Part shown: positions 31,972 through 44,639 of the stretch, one piece after another
Layout: each line of letters starts with the position of its first letter
How positions within the stretch are numbered: the first letter of the stretch is position 1
Assembly: GCA_019096155.1 (NCBI GenBank)
Contig: JAHCVI010000001.1
Coordinates: 930,001-994,000, forward strand
DNA: 64,000 bases
Source of the DNA: Staphylotrichum longicolle
Taxonomy: Eukaryota; Ascomycota; Sordariomycetes; Sordariales; Chaetomiaceae
Direction of reading: 5' to 3'
Notes under the pieces: generated by a model
Told to the model about the DNA's origin: nothing
The model's database searches: none
The model's input: only the letters and a program-made list of their open reading frames with translations
Position numbers and translations under genes: made by a program

Positions 31972-33013
31972 TCATGACTTGGCCGTCGCGACGGTCTTGA
32001 TCTGGAACACGGCGGCGGGGGAGCTCGCTCGTCTCGGCTTGCACCTCGGCTGTGATGCGAGGGCGGCGAGGGCGCCGCGGACGATGCCGCAGGGGAGCCA
32101 GAGGAACTTTGGTGATGTTAGTTTACTGGGGCAAGGTGCAATGAGATGGGAGATGGATGGGAGGTTGGATGAGATATAAGCTTGAGTTGAGGTTGGAAAG
32201 GGGTGGGGGGGAGTGGGGAGCGGTACCGGCTGCGCGCGGAGAACGGCTTGGCTGCCAGCCTCGGCGCTCATGCGTGAGAAGGGGCGGAAGGCGTTGTCTG
32301 TGAGGGACGTATACCCCCTGTCGCGCGAATTAGTTTTTGGTATTGTCAAGGAGGGTGTGTGGAGGGGAAAATACCCTATGGTTCGTCTTGAGATTATCAA
32401 TCTGCTTCCTGAACACCAGCGTCCAGAGATCTTTGCAGAGGAACTTGATGACGTCGAGCGTGTCGTTGAAGCGTGGCCTGTCGCGGGAGAACCTGTTGTC
32501 GTCGTCAGTCAGTCAAAATCCCCGCTCGATACGCACTCCCGCCCCGCCTCACCCTGCTGTGGAATCAAGCAAGGTACGGCCGCGCGGGAGTACCACGGGG
32601 GAAGGGACATACCTCTCCACCAAGCCTTGCCCAACCCGATACCCAATCCCCTCCAGCCGCCGAAACACCGCCTCCCTCTCCTCCTCCTCGTCCATCACCG
32701 TCCCCGTCCCCATCCCCTGCCCCGCCGCCAGCAAACTCCCGGCGCCCGCCTTCCCCAGCGACGACACGCCATCAGCCCCCGCGCCGCCATCCCCATTTGA
32801 CAAGCCGTCCCCATTGGCCGCAGCACCAGAGTATGAGCCGCCCCCCGCCGCTGCCGCCGCCTCCTGCTCCCGCGCGACCGCCTCAAGCTCGTTGGCGACG
32901 CGGTACGACATGGGCACGAGCTCGATGAGGAGGAAGTCGAGGCACGACGAGGAGAGGAAGCGCGCCGAGGGGTCCGAGGCGTTGAACGGAGGCATTACCG
33001 GGTCGAAGGACAT
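31972..33013 (-). CDS. TRS33: TRAPP complex subunit Trs33 (TRAPPC6), with three indels
   Basis: Trs33/TRAPPC6 is a Bet3-fold subunit of the TRAPP complexes that activate Rab GTPases at the Golgi. Minus-strand exons are 33013-32613, 32492-32375, 32317-32227 and 32106-31972; introns are 120, 57 and 120 nt. The order is CLDFLLIELVPMSYRVA, a species-specific Gly/Ala-rich insert (about residues 50-100), FRRLEGIGYRVGQGLVERF, RPRFNDTLDVIKFLCKDLW, NLKTNHRG, LTDNAFRPFSRMS and FLWLPCGIVRGALAAL. Exon 3 has one extra C in the run at 32304-32306, which breaks GVYV-LTDNAF. Exon 4 lacks a base near 32057-32060 and has an extra one in the run 32017-32021; correcting both gives AEVQAETSELPAAVFQIK. About 247 residues are expected after correction. 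Confidence 0.9.
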
Positions 33014-34142
33014 GTTGGGCAGGCGGGCAGGCGAGTTGCCGACCTGGTTGGCTGACTAAGTGGTGTGTTTCTTTCCTCCTCTGTGCTGCTGTTTCTGTGC
33101 CCGCTCCTGCCTTCTTTCCTGGCCCTCTCAACGTCTGCTCGAAGTGGTGCTGACGCTGGTGCTGGATAGGTGGATGGATGCGCGCCGGGTCGTGTTAGAG
33201 TGTAATGTGGTGTGGTATGGTGGACTGCGGTGCGGTGTGGTCTTGTGGGGTTCGGTCGTCGGTGGGTTGCGCTTCGGGGTGACTTGCGTCCTTGTACCGT
33301 GCGATTCGGCGGCGATGAGTGGGAGGTTGGGCTCTCGTGCAGTAGAGACAGTTTTGCCGTCGTGGCTGAAAGCTGGAGTTGTCTACTTGCCGTCCACGAA
33401 GAGCTGCGACTGCGGGATGGGAGCTGCGGGGTGGGAGCACGGTTGAGGAAGTCGGCGCTGCGAGGGATTGCGCATTGGTTGTTATCGCGGCCGTAGAATT
33501 AGCTTTTACGGGGGATTGGATGGCGAAATTCTCGGAAAACCAATCCAACTTATTGCTGTCTCAACCAGACGTGGTGTGGCCAGTTTTGTACAAGTTGAAG
33601 GTTGAAGATGCACTGATCGAGGTTGAGCTGGAGCTGCGGCTTGGTGTCTCGGGGCAGTTCCTATGCATATACGCGGAATCCTTCTAACCGACACAAATCA
33701 GGGGTCACAACAATCACATTCACCCATGCGCTCCAGAAGAATAATATGAAAGCATCGCATTTGCAGAACTAGTTGGCGCCTCTTCCGAGTATGAAAAGCG
33801 CTCTAAAACCAGTGGTATCAACCCTGCCCTGAAAACAGCCAGCAAGAAATCCCACTCCTCCTCGCCTTCCCTTGCATGTTATTCCCCGATAACTCCCCCC
33901 TACCAGTCCCGATGTGTGCAATATGAATGATACAATGTGTAGACAAAGACAAATTCCTTCCCAACGCCGGCCAATGCTTAGTCTCCTCGCCTGCAAACGC
34001 AAAATGCTGGGAAAATGTGGCACAAAGAAGACCAAGACTTAGGAGACCCTTTTCCCCGCAATTTGGACCACGGCGAACAGGGCGAAACCGCAGCTCAACG
34101 CCGAGCCTTTTTCTTGGATGGAGTCTTGGGGGATCCGTTCTT
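33014..34142. other. Spacer upstream of TRS33
   Basis: This lies between two minus-strand genes: the TRS33 promoter near 33014-33300, where GT-rich motifs such as TGTGGTGTGG repeat, and the 3' flank of the PIAS gene. No gene is supported. Confidence 0.5.
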
Positions 34143-36184
34143 CTAGTACGAACTGCCCCCAGGGTATCCCGAGCCGTAGTTTGCGCGCTTCACCGGCCGC
34201 GGCGGCTCGTCGTCGTCGGACAGGGTGAGGTCAATAACCTCGGGCGCCGGCCGCTTGTTTGACGACCTGGGAGCAGCAGACGTGTCGCGCGACGCGACGC
34301 TGGTGGGCGTCGCAAGGTGCGGTGTGGGCACGGAGACGACGCTGGGCGCGGCGGTGCTCCTACCTGCCGTCTTGGAGACTTCTGAGATGACGACATCGTC
34401 GTCGTCGACGAAGCTTGCATCCGGATTGGGTGTCGCTGTTACTTTCTTGGCGCCAGGAACCGCCCACTCGCCGTTTGGCTCGATTGTCACCTGCTCGATG
34501 GAGTCGGACGTCTGGGCTAGAATCTGCCTCGCGTACCTGGGTCCCATTAGCATCGTGGTGAGGGGGGCTTTCCTGCGGGAACTGGCACTTACTCGTCGAT
34601 CGCCAGCTGCTCAAACGGGGTGGGCTTGCTGCAGATGGGGCACAGCCATTGCGGGCCCTGCTCCTGCAGCTGGAGGTATGAGGTCGCATCGAAGCATTGG
34701 ATATGATTACAGCTGACGCCGCGGCACGGCAGGTTGAGTCGCATGTAGGAAAGCGGGCACTTGAGGCTGAGATTCTGCGACGTGGCAACCACATCAGGGT
34801 CGCCAGCCTTTTTGGTGACTGGGAATGTGTTAGGTGGAACTCGCAACGCCAAACGGGAAACCACTCACTCTCGGCCACGACCGACTCTTTGCGGATCTTC
34901 TTCTGGATCTGGCCGACAAGGGTTGCGATGGGGACAGATTTGGCCACGACCAAGCACAAATAGAACTTCTGCATAGCTTGTCAGCAAATCTTTCTCGCTG
35001 ACCCCTACCAATCCGTACCTGTGAACCCCTTCTATGAGACGCGTCGCCTACCTTCTGAGTCAGCGCATAAGTGAGCTCGACGTTGTTCGCATAGGCGGGC
35101 TTCAGGCGCAGCTCTGCCGTGATGTCAACCGGTCTAGTAGACCCGGGTTTGTTCTTCAGGCCGCGCAGGTTTGCCTTGATGTCCTCGCCGTTCACCTTCA
35201 GCTCGCACTGGTATGGGAACGCAATCTCTTGGACCCCGACGTTGCCGGCAGTACACAGCACCATGACGCGCATGGTTGGGTCCGTGAGACACAGCGAAAG
35301 CGCCGGATGGTCCTGTAGCTTGAGGGAGATGCGTTCCGAGTTGCGGTGCGCGGCCATCACTGTTCCCAGTTAGCTTACTCATCAGCGAAGCGGAGGAAAA
35401 AAGAGTCCATCGACGTACCCTCAAGCGTCCTGACATCGCCGAGCTGGTACTTCAACTCGTAAAACGGGCTGGTTTTGTACGTGATGGACGGCGGAACCAG
35501 GCCGGCATTAGGCCGCAAGCGAGCGGATGGTCCGCTGGGCGCCGGCTGGAAAGGAACGGGAGGTGGATTCTGCGACCTCAACCCGTTGAGGTCGGCGTAG
35601 CCCGACTGACCATAGGAACCCATGGCATAATTGGGAGGCGTCTGGGGTCGGACGGCCTGATAGTACGAGGACTGCGGTAAAGGCTGTGCACGGGCCTGTG
35701 GTTGAGCTGGCTGTTGTGGTTGCGACGGAATTGGTGGTTGCGGTTGCGACGGCGAGGCGAGTGATGAGTTGGCAAAAATTGGTGCCCGCGTCACTATGCT
35801 CTCGCGGATCTCCTTCAGACGCGCCCAGTCCCGGGAGTCACTGCAGGCGGTGATTTCTGTGAGATTGTGAGTCATGATGATAAAACCAGGTTTGCTGGTG
35901 CCTTTGCCATGGAGACTTGGCTCAGAAGACGAGATGGAAGGGCAGGAGAGGCAAGAGCCAAAATGAAAAAAATGAACACAAAACGCAGCCATCTTGAGAC
36001 TGCAGAACCCAACACGGATGGAATCTCACTTACGCTGGATTATGCGTCTCTGTAGGTCGCTCTTGTTTCCGGTTTTGGGGATTCCATTCACGGCGCAGAT
36101 CGACTGGAGCACCGCCTTTGAGATGGCGGGTACCTGAATTGTGCGGACCAGGCTCTGCGCCTCGGCCGCGCGGTGGTCGTCCAT
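34143..36184 (-). CDS. SIZ1: PIAS/Siz-type SUMO E3 ligase
   Basis: Siz/PIAS proteins transfer SUMO from Ubc9 to nuclear substrates. Minus-strand exons are 36184-36034, 35856-35419, 35359-35052, 34968-34869, 34818-34593 and 34536-34143, giving 538 residues. Introns are 177, 59, 83, 50 and 56 nt. Domains in order: a SAP-like DNA-binding motif at about residues 15-50 (SKAVLQSICAVNGIPKTGNK), a Pro/Gln-rich linker, a PINIT domain at about 160-330 (SPFYELKY ... FPYQCELKVNG), and an SP-RING at about 345-395 with the ligands CPLSYMRLNLPCRGVSCNH, CFD and WLCPIC. A SUMO-interacting motif, VIDLTLSDDDE, lies near the C-terminus next to a basic patch. It is shorter than yeast Siz1, as is usual for filamentous ascomycetes. 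Confidence 0.93.
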
Positions 36185-36906
36185 CGCGGGAAGGCGCAAA
36201 GAAGGCGGGACTCTTGGGGTAGTGCCCGACAACCTGGAAGGCTCGGCGCGCGCGAGGGAGTCTTGGAGGTGCCCTCCTCTCAGTTGCCGAATTCGGTTGC
36301 TGCGGGCTTCGCGCAGTTCATTCGTGGGGTCGAGCGGGTGCGCGCAGGCGACCGGGTTGGGGTGGATGGGGGTTGGTCTTTGCCCGGCCAGAGAGTTGGG
36401 GTTTTAAAGGGCGAGCGTTGGGAATGCTGCTGCAGCCTTGCTGGTCTCTCAGCAACTTGATCTCTTCACTCACGACCCAAGGCTGTCGTCGAGACAAAAA
36501 GGCGGAGTCTCACGGCAGAAAACGCCCTGTCCCAAAACAGTCAATGGCTGCCTTTTGACAAACGCCCGACACCGTCCACCTCCCGACATCGAATGGATGC
36601 GCGTTGGCTTCAAGTACCGAGTACAACCTCTTGGCAGACAAGGAACCCTCTTGGCGAATTTTCCTACCCAATTTTCCAATCTTGGGGCATCCCACAACCC
36701 TGGCCTAAAGTACCTGTACTTTTATCGTGTCGCATCTGGCCGAGTCCAGATCGAAAATTTCAAACCGCCTGCGCATGCTTGTATCGTTGTTATCCTCACC
36801 CAACACCAATTCCACCAATTCTCACCAAGACACCGCAAGCACACTCTTTACTGCAAACTCAAGATTTTTAATTACATCCATCCAATTGCACGAGTCACAC
36901 TGCAGA
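36185..36906. promoter_or_regulatory. Divergent promoter region, SIZ1 and DUF2423 gene
   Basis: This spacer lies between divergent transcription units. No gene is seen; frames open across it are short. The A/C-rich, pyrimidine-rich 36780-36906 is the likely leader of the DUF2423 gene. Confidence 0.5.
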
Positions 36907-37348
36907 ATGGCGAAAAGCTCCAGAGCAAGCACGCTCAAGGCCAACAACCAGCGGCTCAAGAGGAATGTGTTTGGTCCCGTGGAGGCTGCCCGAAATGAGC
37001 GCCTCTCAGCAAAGCTGCTGGCCCTTGCCGCCGAGCCCAAGCCGCAGAAGGATATTGAGATGAACGAGGGTATGTTTCTCATAAGCGCAAGTGATAGTCC
37101 CGAGCTAACATGTCGATGCAGAGCCTGTGGAGGAGGCCAAGGACGCCGCTGCCCAGAAGGACGACTGTAAGTTTCTGCTGCGGAAGCGTTCCAGACGTCG
37201 TCACTCACATGTTACAGCTACCATGGAGGTTGATGGTGCTAAGCCGGCGAGCAAGAAGCCGAGCGGCAAGAAGAAGGTGGAGAAGCGGAGAGGCAAGAAG
37301 TCATCGATCGTCTTTCCCACGAGGGGCCCCAAGCGGAACAAGAAATGA
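36907..37348 (+). CDS. DUF2423 small basic nucleolar-type protein
   Basis: This is a short basic protein of 112 residues of the DUF2423 family (yeast YBL028C-like), which is nuclear or nucleolar and of unproven function, probably in ribosome biogenesis. Exons are 36907-37069, 37122-37166 and 37218-37348, with introns of 52 and 51 nt. The family block is at the N-terminus (MAKSSRASTLKANNQRLKRN ... RNERLSAKLLALA). The C-terminus is Lys/Arg-rich (KPSGKKKVEKRRGKK, PKRNKK), consistent with nucleolar targeting. All splice phases agree, and the start is the first ATG next to the family motif. Confidence 0.9.
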
Positions 37349-38126
37349 GAGGCCCTCAGATCTTCCACTGGACGAAGTCTCAGCTTGGAGGTCATGACGC
37401 GGTTCTCTCAGCGGCAATCTTCCGTATCACTGGGTCGATGGTTGGACGGCCGACGCCGGCTGGGCCAGGGACACAGCCAGCCACACACCGATGTGGAAAG
37501 CAAAAGGACGTGGGGGCACTCTTCAGGATGGTTGGAACCCCCATCACTTGGGACTCTTGAGTTCTCCGCTCGGGGACTGGTACACGATTTGCATCTCCCC
37601 ACGGAAGGGTTTGGCGTCAGGAGTCGCGCAAACGGGACGACTCAGCCCGCACTCAGCGGGCGAGTTCAGATTTTTTTTTTTCGGACTAGAATCTGCATAC
37701 AATGGAATTCAAAAGGCGAAGTAGATGTCCCGGGACTTTCAAAATGTTGTCAAAGGACCGCATTACGCTCTTTTTCTCCGATACTCGCTTGTGCTGATCT
37801 GGGTTCTGTAATTTCTAGCGACTTCAGTACGTAGTGTACCGTAACGCTCATCCCTGCTGCTCCAGTTTCTCTTGGTGGGGACTTTGGCCAAGGGTCCTTT
37901 TCTTGGCCTCCGAATCATCTTCCCTCCATCCAATCATCACCCGCAACCTCAGAGAGAGGGTCAGAGAGTTGACCTCGGCGGGTTGGAAGAGAACCTTGAG
38001 AGCTCGACGCCCCTTTTCGTATTCTGGAGTATTGTGGCATTGCGGCATTGTGGTCGCGTTGAACATGGCCTCTGACCGCAATTGAATTGATTCTGCACGC
38101 TATTTCTACCTAGGAGCCCTGTGGAG
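37349..38126. other. Intergenic spacer
   Basis: No gene is seen. It holds the 3' flank of the DUF2423 gene and the promoter of GPI7. A T9-10 run lies near 37672-37681. Confidence 0.55.
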
Positions 38127-41100
38127 ATGACGGCGCGTCGCAGTCGCGATGGGACTCTGAGCTCCGCGCTGCTTCTCGCAGCCAACATCTTGATTCCTGT
38201 CGCCATCTTTGTGTTTGGCACCGGCTTCTTTCCCTACAAACCCCTGCTTTCCGGGCTCGCCAGTTACGATGCCGTCACCGAGTATGGCGAACCCCCGGCA
38301 GCTCCGTTCGACAAGCTCGTCTTCGTCGTGATTGATGCCCTGCGAAGGTACCGTGAATGCTCCAAGTGCTTGTCGCAGAGGCCAGGACTGACCATCGGCT
38401 TGTGGAGACAGCGATTTTGTTTACACTGCAGACAGCGGGTTCGAGTTTACACAATCGTAGCGTCTCCCTCCCAGCCCACGCCGCCATTCTCGGACAAGCT
38501 GACGGGCAACCAGGCTGATCCGCAATGGCGCCGCCATCCCCTTCACCGCGCATGCCACCTCCCCGACCGTCACGATGCCCCGTCTCAAAGCGATAACCAC
38601 CGGCTCGATCCCCTCCTTTCTCGACGTCGTTCTCAACCTCGACGAAGGCGACGAGAGCTCGAGCTTGGCGTCCCAGGACACATGGCTGGCCCAGATGAAG
38701 GCCAAGGGCACCGGGAAGCTGGTCATGTACGGGGACGACACTTGGCTGAAGCTGTTCCCCGGGACGTTTGATCGCGCCGAGGGAACCACAAGCTTCTTTG
38801 TTTCGGTGAGCACGGCATGGACTTTAAAAAGGGGAAATAATGGCTGACGGTTGCAGGACTTCACCGAGGTCGACAACAATGTCACACGGCATGTTGCGGA
38901 CGAGCTCAAGAGTGAGGACTGGAATACCCTAGTCCTGCACTATCTCGGGCTGGACCACATTGGACACAAGGGCGGGCCGAAGAGGTACGATCCGTGCCGT
39001 AGAGTGTTGGGTAAACGCTGACCGCGTCTGTGTCCAGTCCGCATATGGTCGTGAAACAGCGCGAGATGGACGGTATTGTCCGCCAGATCTACACAGCCAT
39101 CGAGTCGGAAGACCACCTCCGGTCGACGTTGTTTGTCGTCTGCGGTGACCACGGCATGAACGACGCTGGCAACCATGGCGCCTCGTCCCCTGGCGAGACA
39201 TCCCCAGCATTGGTATTCATGTCGCCAAAACTCAAGGCCTTGAACACCAGACTCGAGTCGCCTTTGCCGGAAACTGAGAGCTTCCAATATTACAGCACTG
39301 TCGAGCAGTCCGACCTCGCCCCGACACTAGCGGCTCTACTGGGCTTTCCCGTCCCCAAGAACAATCTCGGTGCCCTCATCCCCGAGTTCCTGCCATTTTG
39401 GCCGGAGAGTAGGTCCATGAGTCCAGTCGTGATCGGACTCGGCTGACTTTGCTTAGAACAAGACCAAGTCCAGCTCCTGATGCGCAACGCACGCCAGATC
39501 CTGGATATCGTCATCGCTGCATTTGGACAGCAGATTCTTGATTCGGACACAAACGCTGCCACGGAATCTGATTATGAAGCGCTAGCCCACGGCTGGAAGG
39601 ACCTAGCTGACAGCTATGCGAAGAGCGCACATGGTGAGGACAGGTCCAGACTGATCCAGTCCATCACAAAGGCAGGTCTTAGAAACCCCGGACGTCAATG
39701 GCGAAAAACTAACCAGTATCAGTGGCTTCAAAACGCCCAGAGTGTGCTGAGCAGCATGGCCAGCAACTACGACATGCCAAGGCTCTTTCTTGGTCAAGCC
39801 GCTGCCGTAGCGGCTCTGGTAGCGGCCGTCATTGCGGCAGCGCGGTGCGCCAATGACAGAGCCGCGTCCTTTATCCCGATCTCTGGTATTCTCGTTGCCT
39901 ACGGAGTGATGATGTTTGCGAGCAGCTACGTCGAGGAGGAGCACCACTTCTGGTACTGGGCGACAACTGCCTGGTTCGCCTTTCTTGGTGTGAGGGGATA
40001 CAAGCGGTAAGATCTTCCGCCTCGCAGCCCCTGACACGCGCTTACTCTCCTGCAGGGGCCACGCATCCGCCGCTTTCCAACCCTTCTCGACGACAGCCCT
40101 GCTCCTCGCCACACGCATCATCAGAAGCTGGAACCAAACAGGCCAAAAGTTTGCCGGCGAGCCCGACATCGTCAAGACCTTCCTCAACACCAGCCCCACC
40201 CTGCTCTGGTGTCTGATCGGCGCGACCTATTTCTGGGTGCATCAGAACCTGATCTACGGCCTCAGCGGCCTGCCCGTCTGGCTCAGCTTCACAACCGCCA
40301 CCGGCCTCGTCCTCGCCGCCTTCACCTTCAAGGTTTCCTTCACCCTCGAAGATGCGCCGGAGCTGGTCACCGAGTTTGCCAGGAGCCTGCTCAAACTCAA
40401 CTTTACCCACGACGCCTCCCTCGTCGCCCGGGCTCGCGCAGTCTTTATCGGTCTCGGTCTGCTCACCGCTCTTACAGTGGCTTTCATCCTCGCCCGCCGG
40501 CGCATCTCCCTTGGCCAGTCCGGTACGCCCCGCTCCCTCTCTCCCCCTTTTCTACTCTCCTCCCCCTTTCTTTTCCCCACATCCCCCCTCCACTCAAACA
40601 AAAGAAGAACTAACAACCCCAACCCACCGCCAGGCCCGACCACCCTCCACCCGCTCCTCACCCTCCTCCTCCTCACCCAAACCCGCCCGGCCTCCATCCC
40701 GCTCTACCTCCTCTCCGCCCTGCCGCTCCGCCTCCTCTTCGTCTCCCTCGCGGACCTGTCCCCCGTCGAGATCAGCACCACCGTCGCCCTCCTCCAGCAC
40801 GCGGCCTTCTTCGCCGCGGGCGGCTCCAACTCGATCGCGTCCGTCGACCTGTCGAGCGCGTACAACGGCGTCGCGTCGTTCCACCCGGCGACCGTGGGCC
40901 TGCTGACGTTTGTGGGCAACTGGGGCCCGAGCCTGTGGTGGAGTCTGGGCGGGGTGTTGCTGCTGCTTCGGAAGAGGGAGATGATGGACGACGGGAAGGG
41001 AGGCGGGGCGCGTTTGTGGAAGGGCCATGTGGCGGTGCTGACGGTGTTCGCGGCCGGGAGCGTGGTGGGCGTGATGGCGGCGTGCACGGTGCTGCGGACG

Positions 41101-41232
41101 CATCTGTTTGTGTGGACCGTGTTTTCGCCCAAGTATCTGTATTGTGTGGCGTGGAGCGTGGGGCAGCATTTGGTGGTGGATGTTGTCGTGGGCGGGGCGG
41201 TGTATTGGTTGGGGGTTTGGGAGCAGAGTTAG
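38127..41232 (+). CDS. GPI7: GPI ethanolamine-phosphate transferase 2 (Gpi7/Las21)
   Basis: Gpi7/Las21 adds ethanolamine phosphate to the second mannose of GPI anchors in the ER membrane. Eight exons: 38127-38347, 38412-38456, 38514-38805, 38857-38984, 39038-39408, 39457-40006, 40056-40522 and 40634-41232, giving 890 residues. An N-terminal membrane anchor (ALLLAANILIPVAIFVFG) precedes a lumenal alkaline-phosphatase-like domain. That domain has metal and active-site motifs: FVVIDALRSDFVYT, MPRLKAITTGSIPSF (nucleophilic Thr region), LHYLGLDHIGH and VVCGDHGMNDAGNHG. The C-terminal 450 residues hold about ten membrane segments. The second exon is only 45 nt. The last intron (111 nt) is open in frame and could wrongly be read through; the splice acceptor CCGCCAG and the family sequence favour removing it. 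Confidence 0.95.
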
Positions 41233-41391
41233 AAACGGGAAGCGAAGGGGAGAGAAGCATAGCAATTGTGTTTCATGTGGTCAAATCGTTCATACCCAGC
41301 CCAGAGAGAACCTGAATGAAACCTCCGGATATCCGCAAAAACCCAGCCGTCCGTCCACCTGACCCATCCCATGTCTACAACATCAAGATCA

Positions 41392-44300
41392 TCACAGCTC
41401 TTCCTCCTCCTCCGACAGCAACTCATCCACAAGACTCGGCTCCGGCGACCTATGCACCACCGTCCCCGCATCGTCATCATCGTCCTCCTCCTCCTCCTTG
41501 ATCTGCACCTCATGCTGCACGACAGTATTCTCCTCCGCGGCCGCGGTGCCCGCACCCAGCCCGACGGAACTCGCGCGGCTCATGCTGCGCCGGCCCTTGC
41601 CGCCGGCCACGCTGGGCGGCGCGCCCTCGGCGGCGGCGTCGAGGTTGTTGACGATCTTGCCCAGGCTGACGTGGAGCTTGTACAGGGCGTTGCGCCCCGT
41701 GGCGTCGGACAGCAGCTGGTTCTCGACGGCCTCGCAGACGGCCGCGTAGACGTCGCGGGTGGTGGCCTCGGACGACGCCGGGGAGACATAGAGCTTGCCG
41801 AGGAGGGCAGCGATGATTTTCTTTTCTTCTTCTGTTCGAGGGGTTTAGTTATCGCCCTTTCATAGAAAGACGGGGGGTTTTGGTTCGGGGTGAGGGACTT
41901 ACTCGGCGCGTTCCCGCCCAACCTCTCCAGCACATCCCGCGCAAACTCCAGATGCACATCACCGTTGACGTGCTTCTCCCCAGCACCGCTTACCCCGCCA
42001 GCCGCCGACGGCGAGAAACACTTCCTCGGGTCCGTCCAGTCGACCAGACACGCGCCGATCGTCGACAGGGACACCATCTCGTCGTCGATATCCGCGTCGT
42101 CATCATCAAAACCCTCACGCACGTTGTACAGCGTGTGCAGCGCGTCCAGCGCCACGACACGCATCAGATCCTGGTTCTCCGCGCGCGAGTAGCAAAACAC
42201 GGGCAGGAAGTAGTTTAGCGCTTGGCGCACGCTCTGGTTACCCGCGCTGGCGGGCTCGAAGTACGCGATGACCAGCGTCTTGAGCAGCTCAGCAGAGACG
42301 TCGTGGTCGCTGACGACGCGGCCGAGAAGGAGCTTGGAGGCGGCGACGGTGGCAGCGGCTTGGACCTCGGGATGCTTGGCGCCGGAGCGGAGGGCCTTGA
42401 TGTAGACCTTGAGGAGGGTCGGGTTGGACGAGAGGAGCTGGGCGCCATGGACGTTGAGGATGTCGGTGAGGATATGAAGGGCGGTGATTTGCAGTGCGGT
42501 GTGGCCCTTGCTGAAGAAGTGCATGAACAGGGTGAGGTTTTCCTCGGCGAGGGAGCGGTCGAGGAGGGAGCAGAGGCCAAGACAGACGAGGCCGCGCTCG
42601 CGAACGGGGGCTTCGTGGCTGCGCACGGCAGGAACAACGAGGTTGTTGAGCATGGCCACGAGGTGGTCGTTTTGTTGGAGGTCGCCGGAGACGTTGGAGA
42701 GCATGCACTGCACGATGTGCAGGCACTTCATGTTGATCATGATCTCCCGTATGGCTTTTTGGGCGGCTTCCTCCTCGGAGAGCTCTGGCGTCTTGCTTTT
42801 GCCGCGCTTGGTCGGCGTGCTGTCGTTGCTTACCTCGGACCGGGCCGAGTGAAAGCTCTCGTCGTCGTTGTCGCCAGGGAGGTCGTCGACAATGGTGTCG
42901 TGCACGTCGGCGACAGCCTCGAGCACGATGCTGCAGAACTCCTTCTCGCCGGCCGCGTCGGGAGCGCAGATGTCCCGGAGCACAGTCACGGTGAGCTTGG
43001 TCACCTCCTCCGGCAGCTCTGGGATGGACAGGGTTTGGCGCAGAAGGGCAAACATCTTGCGCCGGCCGACCTCGTCCGAGTAGTCGAGGGTGAGAGCAAT
43101 GTGGAGCAGCTGTTCTACTATGAACTCCTGCTCTGCCGTGTCATCCTCCTCATCCTCCTCCTCCTCGACTTCCTGTTCCTCGATCCTCTTGATAGCATCG
43201 ATCAGGACCTTGATGTACCGCTCGAGATAGAAGGCGACCTTGGTGACTTCGGGCAGTTTCTCCTCAATGAGCGACTCAAACTTGCCGTCGCCCTCGTTGC
43301 GGCAAAAGTCGTTGAAGGTCCGGACGACAAACACCGACTCGGCGCTAAGTGTCTCAAAGAAGGCGTCATCGAAGAACATGGCCTCCCTGTAGTCCGGGCG
43401 GCCGTCCCAGAAGCCCCTCATGGCCTCCAACGCAACGCCGTTTTCGCCACCAGAGTTCACCACATCGATACGCTCCAGGAGCTCCAACAGCGCATCGAGA
43501 TTAGGCGGCGACACCTCAGCCGGCTGGCCCGTCTCGGCGGGAGGCGGAGTCCCAGCGCAGTCCTCGATCCAACGCTCACGGAAGAGGCGGCCGGCAGCCT
43601 TGCGCACGTTCTCGTCTCTGTCCCGCAGACCCCACCGCAGAAGTTTCTCCCTCATGGAGAGCGAGAGGTGGCGGAAGTCGCCCAGGGCGGGAAGCAGCCG
43701 CGAGTAGACGGCACGCCGCGTCGCGGCATCTTGGTCGCGCGCCCTCTCGAGGAGGAATGGCAGGGTGGCTGGGAGAATCGGCAGGTTGACCAGAAGCGAC
43801 CTCCTCACATCCGCACTGGGATCGTTCTGCAATACCTCCAGAAGCTTGTCCAGCAGGCCGCTCGCGGCATCGTCGCTGTCGTCCGAGTCCGGCTCGGCCT
43901 CGATCTGGTTCCCCGCCAGCCGCCCCAGTCCCAGCACAGCCTGGGCGCGCACCATGGCCTCCTTGTCGCGGATCCTCTTGAGCAGCCCCGAGCGCAGCTT
44001 CTGGAACAAGTCGTCATCGATGGCGTCGAGCGAGTTGATGATGTGCGAGATGAGCTGGGTCGAGCGGTAGCGCACGAACTTGTCCTTGGCGGCCAGCAGC
44101 GGCAGGATGGTCTCCATCAGGTGGGTGGTGAGGCGCGTGCCAGGGGTCTCGGGCATGGTGCTAGCATCGGCGTCGAGCTCCCCCATGGACTCGTTGTCCT
44201 TGTCGACGGCGTGGCGCAGGAACAGACCGATGAAGCGGATCGTCTTCTCGCCGACGCCCTCGCTCTTCTTGATGGGCATGACGCGCAGCACGCAGCGCAC

Positions 44301-44639
44301 AAACTCGGTGTTGAAGTCGTCCTCATCAAAGGCGGAGGCCGCTGCGGCGGTGGCGGACTGCTTGACCGAGGTCGGTTCGAAGCAGCATGCTTCCTGCACC
44401 TTGCGCAGCGTCACGGCGAGCTTGCGGTGCGAGGCGGTGGTCCGCTGGGCTTCGCGGAACACGGCGGCGACCTGGGTGCGGAGGGCATTTTCGGGGGTTT
44501 CGGGCGGTATGTCGGTGTTTGCTGTGGACGAGGCGCGCGACACTGTTGATGCGCGCGAGGTCGTGGATGCGCGTGGGACTGCAGATTTCGAGGCCCCCGC
44601 CGAGGACCGGGTCGACCTCGTCGAGGCGCGCGCGGGCAT
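41392..44639 (-). CDS. YCG1: Condensin subunit Ycg1/Cnd3 (CAP-G)
   Basis: CAP-G is the HEAT-repeat subunit of condensin that, with the kleisin Brn1, holds DNA during mitotic chromosome compaction. Exons on the minus strand are 44639-41903 and 41831-41392, joined by a 71-nt intron, giving 1058 residues, close to the family length. The N-terminus is Ser/Thr/Arg-rich (TRSTRSSAGASKSAVPRAST), a likely Cdk target area. It is followed by HEAT repeats (for example LRSGLLKRIRDKEAMVRAQA, VRRSLLVNLPILPATLPFLL, RDRDENVRKAAGRLFRERW). The CAP-G C-terminal region includes LVCLGLCSLLDRSLAEEN and the block APVRERGLVCLG. The tail is acidic (KEEEEDDDDDAG, ELLSEEEEEL). It is convergent with GPI7 (159 bp apart) and divergent from NOP4. 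Confidence 0.95.

Noticed and set aside
32000..32320. Programmed ribosomal frameshifting in TRS33
   Set aside because: Three shifts of mixed direction within about 100 codons, with no slippery-site logic; base errors are simpler.
42222..44549. 775-codon plus-strand open frame
   Set aside because: It is the antisense of the YCG1 coding exon; GC-rich codon bias keeps it open. The minus strand has the HEAT-repeat protein of correct length.
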